From Kutzneria sp. (GTDB lineage Bacteria; Actinomycetota; Actinomycetes; Mycobacteriales; Pseudonocardiaceae), in the NCBI GenBank assembly GCA_019239965.1, contig JAFAZC010000073.1, positions 1 through 50,100 on the forward strand: a stretch of 50,100 nt of DNA, given 5' to 3'. The notes under the pieces were generated by a model. That model was given only the letters and a program-made list of their open reading frames with translations, was not told the origin of the DNA and made no database searches. Position 1 is the first letter of the stretch. Every line of letters starts with the position of its first letter. A program made the translations under genes and the position numbers. Of this stretch, positions 42,901-50,100 are shown one piece after another.

Positions 42901-43998
42901 ATGCGAGCGCTGCGAGTCGTCGGGCTCGACGACGACGGCACATCGGTCATCTGTGAGGACCCTGTCCGTGGTGAGCGCTACGCGATTCCCTGTGACGAAC
43001 GACTTCGCGCGGCGGCCCGCGGTGACGCGGCCCGCCTCGGCCAGATCGCGGCGGAGACCCAGACCCAGATGCGCCCACGAGAGATACAGGCCCGTATTCG
43101 CGCCGGTGAATCGGTCGAACAGGTCGCCAACGCGGCTGATATGCCGGTACACCGCATCGAACGGTTCGCCTATCCGGTGTTGCTTGAGCGCGCCCGCACC
43201 GCGGAGCTGGCCCAGCGGGCCCACCCGATCCGTGAGGACGGGCCTGATGTGCAAACTCTCGGTGAAGTCGTGACCCACGCCTTCACCCTGCGGGGTCAGG
43301 ACTCCGCGGAGACGTCGTGGGACTCCTGGCGCGGCGAGGACGGCAAATGGATCGTCCAGCTGCAGTGGCAGGCCGGGCGGTCGGAGAACCGTGCGCACTG
43401 GACGTTCCACCCCGGCGCGCACGGCGGCACCGTGTCCGCGATCGATGACAACGCCATCGACCTGCTCGACCCGTCACCGAACCGCCCGTTGCGCACGGTC
43501 CGTCCTGTCACCGAGCTCGCGCGGCAGGCGCTGGAACTGGATCTCAAGGCACCGGCCCAGCCTGCGCGACAGGAGCGGGCCACCCCGCCGGCCCAATCTC
43601 CACGGCAGGCAACTCCTGCACCGGCCGAGCCTGCACGGCAGGCGCCGCAACCGGAGCCGGTCATCAGGCCGGAGCCTGCGGCAGACGGGGAACGGTCCCC
43701 GTCCACCGAGCCCGAACCGGTCACGGCGGCACAGCGGGCCAGCACTCCGGACGAGATCACGGTGGAGCCGGTCACACCGGCTTCCACCACGCCCAAGGCC
43801 ACTGAGCCCCCGCCTGCCATCGAACCGGAACCGCCCGCCGCCGAGCAGCCTCCCGCCGAGCAGCCTCCCGCCGCGCGGGCGGCACAGCCCGACCAGCACA
43901 GCCGCAAGGCGGAGGCGCCGCCGAGGCGTGGCAAGAAGAACCATCCAATCGTCCCGTCCTGGGAGGATGTCCTGCTCGGAGTCCGCTCACAGCGCTGA
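42901..43998 (+). CDS. sepH: Septation protein SepH (365 aa)
   Basis: Actinobacterial cell-division protein that binds FtsZ and promotes its assembly. The conserved N-terminal domain (DUF3071) starts MRALRVVGLDDDGTSVICED and includes the helix-turn-helix-like REIQARIRAGESVEQVANAADMPVHRIERFAYPVL segment, followed by TSWDSWRGEDGKWIVQLQW. Residues ~200-335 are Pro/Ala/Glu-rich and disordered, and the end KKNHPIVPSWEDVLLGVR is the usual C-terminal motif. It corresponds to Rv0883c, which adjoins serC (Rv0884c) in mycobacteria (from memory); here ~5.3 kb separates the two. ATG 42901 has GGGGAGG upstream. Confidence 0.94.
   Translation: MRALRVVGLDDDGTSVICEDPVRGERYAIPCDERLRAAARGDAARLGQIAAETQTQMRPREIQARIRAGESVEQVANAADMPVHRIERFAYPVLLERARTAELAQRAHPIREDGPDVQTLGEVVTHAFTLRGQDSAETSWDSWRGEDGKWIVQLQWQAGRSENRAHWTFHPGAHGGTVSAIDDNAIDLLDPSPNRPLRTVRPVTELARQALELDLKAPAQPARQERATPPAQSPRQATPAPAEPARQAPQPEPVIRPEPAADGERSPSTEPEPVTAAQRASTPDEITVEPVTPASTTPKATEPPPAIEPEPPAAEQPPAEQPPAARAAQPDQHSRKAEAPPRRGKKNHPIVPSWEDVLLGVRSQR
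43841..43870 (+). repeat. Tandem 15-bp repeat inside sepH
   Basis: CCGAGCAGCCTCCCG is present twice in direct succession (43841-43855, 43856-43870), encoding two AEQPP-type units in the disordered linker. It is in frame, so it changes only linker length. Confidence 0.7.
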
Positions 43999-44024
43999 GC
44001 CACCGACGGTCGGGGCCATGACAG

Positions 44025-44067
44025 GGTCGGGCTTGTCTCTCCGCAAGCCGGCGGGACAAGTCCGACC
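44025..44067. terminator. Strong bidirectional terminator after sepH
   Basis: GGTCGG-G-CTTGTC (44025-44037) pairs with GACAAG-T-CCGACC (44055-44067), a 13-bp stem with one G-U pair. A further CCGC/GCGG stem (44041-44044 with 44051-44054) lies inside. It sits between convergent sepH and the membrane-protein gene. Confidence 0.8.
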
Positions 44068-44075
44068 GGTCGCTC

Positions 44076-44627
44076 CTAGCTCTGGCGACTGCGCTTGACA
44101 GCCGCGATGTAGGCATTGGATTTCGGCAGATAGCTCAGAACGGCGGCGATGATGGCGACCACGTTGCCGATGAGGCCGACCACCGTTGAGACGCTCGCGC
44201 CGGTTGTCAGCGACAGCAGAGCCACCACGGCGATGATGGTCAGCACGATGCGGGCCCAGTTTCGGCCGGCCTTCAGCTTGAACGCGAACAGCGCGTACAG
44301 AGCGGCGACGATCACCGAGACCACCACCGCGACGGCGATCGCCGTGGTCGCCACCGCTTCGACCTGGTCGTCAGTGAGCGTCACGGTGGTGCCGCCCTAC
44401 GCGAGGCCTCCGCGCAGGCTATCGATGATCGCCTGCTTCTGGCCGAGCACCATGAGTCCGCCAACCACGACGAGAGCCGCGGACAGCAGAAAAGCCCAGA
44501 AGGCCGCGATGATCTCGTTGGGCGGGGTCGGCGTCGCGGTGATGCCCCCGTTCGGGGATGGGGGTGCCGAGTAGGGTGGCATGGGTTGCTGTGCGCCCGG
44601 CTGTCCCGGGTCTGCGGGAGTTGGCAC
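44076..44627 (-). pseudogene. Small Pro-rich membrane protein split by one in-frame TAG
   Basis: Two ORFs read as one family member: the first (44627-44397) has a Pro-rich cytoplasmic start and a first helix IIAAFWAFLLSAALVVVGG, ending KQAIIDSLRGGLA; the second (44384-44076) opens TLTDDQVEAVATTAIAV and has three further helices with FKLKAGRNWARIVLTIIAV and a final YIAAVK. In relatives such proteins are continuous. The separating codon at 44397-44399 is TAG, and 12 nt later (a multiple of three) GTG 44384 continues the same frame. So a single nonsense codon interrupts a ~182-residue four-helix protein. GTG 44384 has no clear ribosome binding site. Either it is inactivated, or both halves are made separately. 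Confidence 0.65.
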
Positions 44628-44682
44628 GGCGGCAAGCTACTCGCACTGGCCCAACCTGGCACTTCGAACGGCCAAACCGATA

Positions 44683-44922
44683 TCAGCCACCATGCCGCGA
44701 TGGGTCGAACGGCACAAACGCGACGTTCTGACGCTCACACCAGTTCGCCGCCTCGGCCTCGGTCAGCGGCGTGGCGCCCGAGGGCCACGTGAGACCGAGC
44801 CGGCTCCAGCCGTCGACGGACAACAGGTACAGCTCTCGCTCCCGGCTAGCCAGCAGGCGGCCGTCCGGAAACGCCATGGTGGCTTCGGTGCGCAGATAGC
44901 GCACTGGTGGCTTGCTGTCCAT
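44683..44922 (-). CDS. Small hypothetical protein (79 aa)
   Basis: A compact soluble protein: a beta-rich middle (MAFPDGRLLASRERELYLLSVDGWSRL) and a C-terminal LTEAEAANWCERQNVAFVPFD. I recognise no family. The composition and codon use fit a real gene. It is leftward, upstream of the interrupted membrane-protein gene, and divergent from the ABC exporter at 45081. Confidence 0.6.
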   Translation of the reverse strand: MDSKPPVRYLRTEATMAFPDGRLLASRERELYLLSVDGWSRLGLTWPSGATPLTEAEAANWCERQNVAFVPFDPSRHGG

Positions 44923-45080
44923 GGCGTCTCATGATGCCAGGCGGCCGGTCGCGGCACCGCTGCCCTGGAGCTTGACCTCGTGTGCGGTTGACATCGCAGC
45001 CTGCTTGCCTTGGGAAAAATCGGATGTCCTCGGCAGGCGCGCTCCGTATCGTCGAGGGTAATCACTAGGGGGTTTGTTCC

Positions 45081-46865
45081 ATGAGTGCCGATGGTAGTCA
45101 CCCGACTACTCGGAGTTCGTCCTTGGCTACGTTGGGTCGACTGTGGCCGTACGTTCGACCGCACCGGACGGCGCTGCTCGGTTCCGCGATCGCGGCACTG
45201 CTCGCGATGCTCTCTGGCCTGACGGTGCCACTGATCATTCAGAGAATCATCGACGGCCCCGTGGCCAGGGGTGAACTGGCATCACTGCCGTGGCTGATCG
45301 GTCTCGTGCTGCTGCTCGGCGTGACGGAGGCCAGCCTGTTCTACGTGCGCCGCAAACTGAACATTCGGCCGACCACCGCCATCGAGGCCAGGATGCGCGC
45401 GGACATCTACCACCACCTGCAGCGGCTTCCTGTCGCCTTCCACGACGGCTGGCAGTCCGGCCAGCTGCTGTCCAGGGCGGTCAACGACCTGGCCACGCTT
45501 CGGCGGTTCATCGCCTTCGCAGCGATTTTCCTGGTGGTCAACAGCCTGGTGCTCGTGATCGGCGTCGGCACACTGATGGTTCTCTCGCCGACACTCGGTC
45601 TCGTGCTGGTGTGCTGCGGCACGCCGCTGATGGCGCTGTCCTACCTTTTCGAGACGAAATACAAGGTCATCGCCCGCAGAGCACAGGACCAGTCCGGTGA
45701 TCTCGCCACCACGGTCGAGGAGTCGGTGCTCGGGATCCGGGTGCTCAAGGCGTTCGGCCGTGGTAGTCACCTCGCGAGGGCCTTCGCTGCCGAGGCTCGC
45801 GAGTTACGGCACACCGAGCTGGCGAAGGCGCGGACGATGGCCATGCTGTGGGGGGTGCTCGTCGCACTGCCCGAACTGGCCATCGCGGGCGAGATCCTGC
45901 TCGGTGGCCTCGGTATCGCTGACGGCAGCCTCACGGTCGGCACCCTGGTTGCCGCCATCACCGTCAGCACCTACCTCCGCTGGCCGTTCGACTCGATCGG
46001 CTGGCTGCTCGCCGAGACGAACATGGCGGCGTCGGCCTGTGAGCGGTACTGGGAGGTGCGCGACGTGGTCAACACGATCACCGATCCGGCCAGGCCGACA
46101 CCGCTGCCTGTTCCGGTCCATGGCCACCTGCGCTTGGAGGACGTGCGGTTCGGCTACGGCGACGGCCGCGAGGTGCTCAACGGCGTGACGCTGGAGGTCC
46201 GGCCCGGTGAGACGGTGGCCCTTGTCGGGGCGACCGGTTGCGGCAAGAGCGCGCTCACCGCGTTGGTTCCGCGATTAGCCGACGTCACCGGCGGACGGAT
46301 CACCGTGGACGGCGTGGACATCCGCGACCTCGCACTCGTCGACCTGCGACGGGTGGTGGCGATAGCGTTCGAGGAACCAGTCCTGTTCTCCGCGAGTGTC
46401 CGGGAGAACGTGGCATTGGACGGGACGCACGCCGACGATGCCGACATCCGTCGTGCGCTGCACGTGGCGCAGGCCGAGGAGTTCGTCGACGCGTTGCCGT
46501 GGGGCCTGGACACCCGGGTCGGGGAGCAGGGCTTGTCCCTGTCCGGTGGCCAACGCCAGCGGCTCGCGCTCGCCCGTGCCGTCGTCGGCAGGCCGGCCGT
46601 ACTGGTGTTGGACGACCCGCTTTCCGCATTGGACGTGCACACCGAACGAGAGGTGGAGCGGGCGCTGCGCGAGGTGTTGCGCGAGGTGACCTCGCTCGTG
46701 GTGGCTCATCGGCCGAGCACCGTGCAACTCGCTGACAGGGTGGCGCTGCTTTCCGGTGGCCGGATCGCCATGGTCGGCACTCATTCGGAACTCCTGGCCA
46801 ACAGCTCGGAATATCGCCACCTTCTGTCCACAATGGACAAAAACAAGGAGGTGGCTGTCCCGTGA
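45081..46865 (+). CDS. ABC exporter half-transporter with degenerate site (594 aa)
   Basis: A six-helix permease domain (~1-330) fused to an ATPase domain. Walker A is VGATGCGKSALTAL, the signature LSLSGGQRQRLALARA, and Walker B VLVLDDPLSALD, where the catalytic Glu is replaced by Asp. The Q-loop Gln also reads Glu in IAFEEPVLF. These are marks of the non-catalytic half of a heterodimeric exporter. ATG 45081 follows AGGGGG. The next gene overlaps by 4 nt and encodes the catalytic half. Such pairs export drugs, lipids or peptides. Confidence 0.92.
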   Translation: MSADGSHPTTRSSSLATLGRLWPYVRPHRTALLGSAIAALLAMLSGLTVPLIIQRIIDGPVARGELASLPWLIGLVLLLGVTEASLFYVRRKLNIRPTTAIEARMRADIYHHLQRLPVAFHDGWQSGQLLSRAVNDLATLRRFIAFAAIFLVVNSLVLVIGVGTLMVLSPTLGLVLVCCGTPLMALSYLFETKYKVIARRAQDQSGDLATTVEESVLGIRVLKAFGRGSHLARAFAAEARELRHTELAKARTMAMLWGVLVALPELAIAGEILLGGLGIADGSLTVGTLVAAITVSTYLRWPFDSIGWLLAETNMAASACERYWEVRDVVNTITDPARPTPLPVPVHGHLRLEDVRFGYGDGREVLNGVTLEVRPGETVALVGATGCGKSALTALVPRLADVTGGRITVDGVDIRDLALVDLRRVVAIAFEEPVLFSASVRENVALDGTHADDADIRRALHVAQAEEFVDALPWGLDTRVGEQGLSLSGGQRQRLALARAVVGRPAVLVLDDPLSALDVHTEREVERALREVLREVTSLVVAHRPSTVQLADRVALLSGGRIAMVGTHSELLANSSEYRHLLSTMDKNKEVAVP

Positions 46866-48697
46866 CGGCACCAGACGACCAGCAGTCCTGGCACGGCGTC
46901 GCCGTCGAGGAGATCGAGGAGATCGACAAAGTCGTCAGCGCCAGGCTGCGGGCGAGATCCGGGCGACTGCTGTGGTCACTGCTGCGCCCGCATCGGTGGT
47001 GGAGCCTTGTGGCACTGGCGTTCGTCGCCGTGGAGAACGGGGCACAGCTGGCCGGCCCGCTGCTGATCGCGACGGCGATCGACAGTGGGGTAACGGGAGT
47101 CCTCGCCGGCCGGCCCGCCACGCTGGCCTGGTGTGTCCTCGGCTACGCCGGCTGTGGTCTGCTGTCCGCGTCGGCCAAGTACGGCTTCGTGCGGCTGTCC
47201 GGGCGCATCGGCCAGGACCTGCTGCTGGACATCCGGCAGCGAGTGTTCCGACACGTGCAGCGGCTGTCGGTGTCCTTCCACGAGTCGTACACGTCGGGCA
47301 AGGTGATCTCCCGGTTGACCACGGACATCGAGTCGATCGCCGACCTGATGGACATGGGTCTCGACGGCCTGTTCAGCGCACTGGTCACGGTGGTCGGCGT
47401 CGCGGTCACGATGCTCGTCCTCGACCTGCGGTTGGCACTGGTGGTACTTGCCGGGTTCCTTCCGCTCGTGCTGCTCACCCGATGGTTCCGGCGGCGCTCG
47501 CACCGCGCCTACCGGGCGACCACGAGTGCCGTCGCCAGGGTGATCGTGCAGTTCGTCGAGACGATGAACGGGATTCGCGCGGTACAGGCGTTCCGAAGGG
47601 AGCACAGGAACGCGGCCATCATGCGCGTGGTCAACCGCGACTACCGCAACGCCAATCTCGCAGCGCTCGAGGTGATGGCACGCTACACGGCGGCGGTGCG
47701 ACTGGTTGGCAACGTATCCATGGCGATCGTGCTGGCGTGGGGCGCACTGCGCGTAGCCGGTGGCGACCTGCGGCTCGGTGTGCTCGCCGCATTCGCCCTG
47801 TATCTCAGGCGCTTCTACGACCCCCTTGACGACCTGGCGATGCTGTTCAACTCCTACTCGGCCGCCATCGCCGCGCTGGAGAAGCTGTCCGGGGTGCTCG
47901 AGGAGGAACCGGCGGTCGCCGAGCCGGCACACCCGGTGTCGCCGCCGACCGCCGGTGCCCGGGGCGAGATCCGCTTCTCCGGCGTCGAATTCCGGTACCG
48001 GCCGGACACTCCCGTCGTGCTGCCCGAGTTCGACCTGCTGATACCGGCTGGTCAGACGGTAGCGGTGGTTGGGGCTACCGGAGCGGGCAAGTCGACCCTA
48101 GCCAAGCTGATCGCCCGGTTCTACGACCCGTCCCGCGGGCAGGTGCTTCTGGACGGCGTCGACCTGCGCCGGGTCGCCGACGCCGACCTCAGGGCGGCGG
48201 TGAGCATGGTGACCCAGGAGAACTTCCTGTTCTCCGGATCCGTGGCCGACAACATCGCGCTCGGTCGACCCTCTGCGACGAGAGCGGAGATCGAGTCGGC
48301 CGCGGCCGAAGTCGGTGCCCACGAGTTCATCGTGGCCTTACCCGACGGATACGACACCGACGTGCGCAAGCGTGGCGGGCGGCTGTCCGCGGGACAGCGG
48401 CAGTTGGTGGCCTTCGCGAGGGCGCTGCTCGCGGACCCGACGGTGCTTGTGCTCGACGAGGCCACCTCCAGCCTCGACGTGCCAACCGAACGCGCCGTGC
48501 AGGCCGCGCTGGAAACCGTGCTCGCCGAGCGTACGGCGCTGATCATCGCCCACCGACTGTCCACGGTCCTGATCGCCGACCGGGTGCTCGTCGTGGAGGG
48601 CGGTCGGATCGTCGAGGACGCGGCGCCGGCGGACCTGGTCGGCGGCGCCGGCCGGTTCGCCGATCTGCACCGGGCATGGTTGGCGTCACTGGCCTGA
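46862..48697 (+). CDS. ABC exporter half-transporter, catalytic half (611 aa)
   Basis: Partner of the preceding gene. Walker A is VGATGAGKSTLAKL, Walker B VLVLDEATSSLD with the catalytic Glu, Q-loop VTQENFLFSGSV, H-loop IAHRLST. Its signature is RLSAGQRQLVAFARA, in which the second Gly of LSGGQ is Ala. In the heterodimer this weak signature faces the Asp-type Walker B of the first subunit, so one ATP site is degenerate and the other active. The start overlaps the upstream stop (GTGA). It could export the lasso or the CPSC peptide, but sepH and other genes lie between, so that link is weak. Confidence 0.92.
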   Translation: MTAPDDQQSWHGVAVEEIEEIDKVVSARLRARSGRLLWSLLRPHRWWSLVALAFVAVENGAQLAGPLLIATAIDSGVTGVLAGRPATLAWCVLGYAGCGLLSASAKYGFVRLSGRIGQDLLLDIRQRVFRHVQRLSVSFHESYTSGKVISRLTTDIESIADLMDMGLDGLFSALVTVVGVAVTMLVLDLRLALVVLAGFLPLVLLTRWFRRRSHRAYRATTSAVARVIVQFVETMNGIRAVQAFRREHRNAAIMRVVNRDYRNANLAALEVMARYTAAVRLVGNVSMAIVLAWGALRVAGGDLRLGVLAAFALYLRRFYDPLDDLAMLFNSYSAAIAALEKLSGVLEEEPAVAEPAHPVSPPTAGARGEIRFSGVEFRYRPDTPVVLPEFDLLIPAGQTVAVVGATGAGKSTLAKLIARFYDPSRGQVLLDGVDLRRVADADLRAAVSMVTQENFLFSGSVADNIALGRPSATRAEIESAAAEVGAHEFIVALPDGYDTDVRKRGGRLSAGQRQLVAFARALLADPTVLVLDEATSSLDVPTERAVQAALETVLAERTALIIAHRLSTVLIADRVLVVEGGRIVEDAAPADLVGGAGRFADLHRAWLASLA

Positions 48698-48734
48698 GCG
48701 TCGGCCGGACACAGCACGGCCGGCGCGAGGGCGC

Positions 48735-49400
48735 TCAGCCGAGCAGGCTGAACAGCAGGGCAGTCCAGGCAAGCACGATTCCGCCGGCCACGCCGAGCGC
48801 GACCCAGCGCCAGATCGGGATACCCCGAGCGAGCCACACCGACGGCGCAAGGCCCGCGGCCACCACGATATTGGTGACAGTCGCCACCAGCGGGCTCGCC
48901 TGCGCGAGGGTGAGGGAAAGGGAGATCAGGGCGATCATGACGACGACCGCTGTCGCGGCGGTGACCGTGAGTCCGGTGGCCCATGGGGTCGGCTCGTCGG
49001 AGCCCTCGGCATCCAGGGCCGTGCGCGCCGGGAGCGGGGCCTTCCGCGGTGGCGCCGGTTGGACCGTGCTTACCGAGCCGGACACCGGATCGGCATAGCT
49101 GACAACGACGCCGAGCTCGGTGGCCAGCCTTCTGGCAAGCTGAAGTCCCCGCCGTGACACCAGGTCCCCAGCGGTCGATCCGACCGGCTGGTGGTCGCGT
49201 GGGACCAGGATGCCCGCCACCTGTGCCCATTCGTGGAGTGATTCCGTCAGGTCGCCGGTGAGCGCCAGCGTGGCGGGGTCGACATCCCGCCAGCTGGTGC
49301 CGTCATGCCCGACCAGCACCGCACGTCCGGCTCGGGCACGCAGTTCCATGGGTGGCTCCTCAGCAGACTCGTCCGGCTCCGGCTCCACCGGCGCGCTCAC
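48735..49400 (-). CDS. DUF2537-like membrane protein (221 aa)
   Basis: The N-terminal ~120 residues are cytoplasmic (LRARAGRAVLVGHDGTSWRD, then a helical region and a QLARRLATELGVVVSYADP segment). Three hydrophobic segments follow near residues 142-165, 170-185 and 195-220. Its order directly behind a TrmH/SpoU gene with a GTGA overlap matches Rv0881-Rv0882 in mycobacteria, where I recall Rv0882 as DUF2537. The function is unknown. The N-terminal extension of ~17 acidic residues is not typical. Confidence 0.7.
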   Translation of the reverse strand: MSAPVEPEPDESAEEPPMELRARAGRAVLVGHDGTSWRDVDPATLALTGDLTESLHEWAQVAGILVPRDHQPVGSTAGDLVSRRGLQLARRLATELGVVVSYADPVSGSVSTVQPAPPRKAPLPARTALDAEGSDEPTPWATGLTVTAATAVVVMIALISLSLTLAQASPLVATVTNIVVAAGLAPSVWLARGIPIWRWVALGVAGGIVLAWTALLFSLLG

Positions 49401-50100
49401 GAGGCCCTCAATGTATAGAAGACAACGGCTGCCGCCGTAGCCACGTTCAGCGAATCCACACCGTCGACCATGGGGATGCGCACGGCGAGGTCAGCGGCTC
49501 CGATCGCCTCCTCGGTCAGCCCCTCCCCTTCGGAACCGAGCAGCACCGCCACCTTCCCACCAACCAGGTCGCAGTCCCTCAGCGCGCGGGCATCTCGTCT
49601 TGGTGTCAAGGCGGCAACGGTGAAGCCGTTGCGCCGCAACAGGTCGATACTCGCGGGCCATGGAGACAACGACCCGAAGGGGACCCGGAGCACATGCCCC
49701 ATCGAGACTCGGACGCTGCGCCGGTACAACGGGTCGGCACACCCGGCGCCGAGCAGGACGCCGTCGACGCCGAGCGCAGCCGCATTACGGAACAGCGACC
49801 CGAGGTTCTCGTGGTCGCCGATTCCCTCGAGCACGGCGAGCACCCGGGATTTCGCGATCAGCTCCTCGGCGCGGGCTTGTGGGGCCCGGTCGGCGGCGGC
49901 CAGCACGCCGCGGTTGAGGTGGAATCCCACCACCTCGGCCATGATCTCCGGCGAGACGGTGTACGCCGGCACATCGACAGCGGCCAGATCGTGCTTCAGG
50001 TCGGCGATTCTGTGCGGCACGCCGAGCAGCCCACGCAATGGGTACGGCGAGGCCAGCAACCGGCGCACCACAACGACTCCCTCGGCGATGACCAGTCCCC
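49397..50100 (-). CDS. TrmH/SpoU-family RNA methyltransferase, 5' end outside window
   Basis: A SPOUT-fold 2'-O-ribose methyltransferase acting on rRNA or tRNA. All three motifs are visible: GIGDHENLGSLFRNAAALGV, VLLGSEGEGL and IPMVDGVDSLNVATAAAVV. The frame stays open to the edge of the window at 50100 and reads GLVIAEGVVVVRRLLASPYP, the usual N-terminal substrate domain, so the true start lies beyond the edge and the GTG codons at 50068 and 50071 are internal. It corresponds to Rv0881 of M. tuberculosis by order. Its stop overlaps the start of the DUF2537-like gene. Confidence 0.92.
   Translation of the reverse strand, partial: GLVIAEGVVVVRRLLASPYPLRGLLGVPHRIADLKHDLAAVDVPAYTVSPEIMAEVVGFHLNRGVLAAADRAPQARAEELIAKSRVLAVLEGIGDHENLGSLFRNAAALGVDGVLLGAGCADPLYRRSVRVSMGHVLRVPFGSLSPWPASIDLLRRNGFTVAALTPRRDARALRDCDLVGGKVAVLLGSEGEGLTEEAIGAADLAVRIPMVDGVDSLNVATAAAVVFYTLRAS

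Noticed and set aside
44988..44993. TTGACA as -35 of the ABC exporter operon
   Set aside because: No -10-like hexamer lies at 16-18 bp downstream, so it is not listed as a promoter.

Overview
The window is high-G+C actinobacterial chromosome, most likely from a Pseudonocardiales-type actinomycete (inference). Supporting evidence is the mycothiol-dependent formaldehyde dehydrogenase, the actinobacterial division protein SepH, DUF574-type methyltransferase and MAB_1171c-type genes, many GTG/TTG starts and frequent ATGA/GTGA stop-start overlaps.

Layout. 1-2.0 kb: a small HTH regulator and a secreted alpha/beta hydrolase, convergent on a long perfect hairpin. 2.1-7.8 kb: a rightward run of methyltransferase, P450, PAP2 phosphatase, GHL10-type glycoside hydrolase and a secreted C39-type peptidase. 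8.2-9.2 kb: mscR. 9.3-14.1 kb: a cassette with two tandem paralogous helical-hairpin proteins and an EccC-like ATPase in which only the middle of three modules keeps Walker motifs. 14.1-17.7 kb: an operator-rich promoter driving an EspR-like regulator, an ImmA/IrrE-type HExxH protein, a MAB_1171c-like membrane protein and a P450, all overlapping or closely spaced. 17.9-22.7 kb: amidohydrolase and alkyl-DHAP-synthase-like flavoprotein, divergent from TetR-glpD. 22.9-25.5 kb: an ABC-2 export operon. 25.6-37.5 kb: core metabolism (gltA, PfkB kinase, TetR/acyl-CoA dehydrogenase, amidohydrolase, aldose epimerase, MFS exporter, pdxH, second citrate synthase, serC).

37.4-42.9 kb is the most interesting part. 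A compact lasso-peptide cluster (precursor, cyclase, RRE protein, protease) faces a second two-gene unit made of a 40-aa acidic peptide ending in a CPSC motif and a JmjC-type oxygenase. The block sits between serC and sepH, which are neighbours in mycobacteria (from memory). Its flanks carry gene debris: an F420-type (LLM) oxidoreductase N-terminus antisense to an aberrant serC tail, and a GT87 mannosyltransferase fragment. This suggests acquisition by insertion at a conserved housekeeping locus.

42.9-50.1 kb: sepH, a small membrane-protein gene split by one in-frame TAG, a small hypothetical gene, a heterodimeric ABC exporter with one degenerate ATP site, a DUF2537-like membrane protein and a TrmH/SpoU RNA methyltransferase whose 5' end runs off the window. 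Gene identities were assigned by reading motifs without any database search; family names are from memory.
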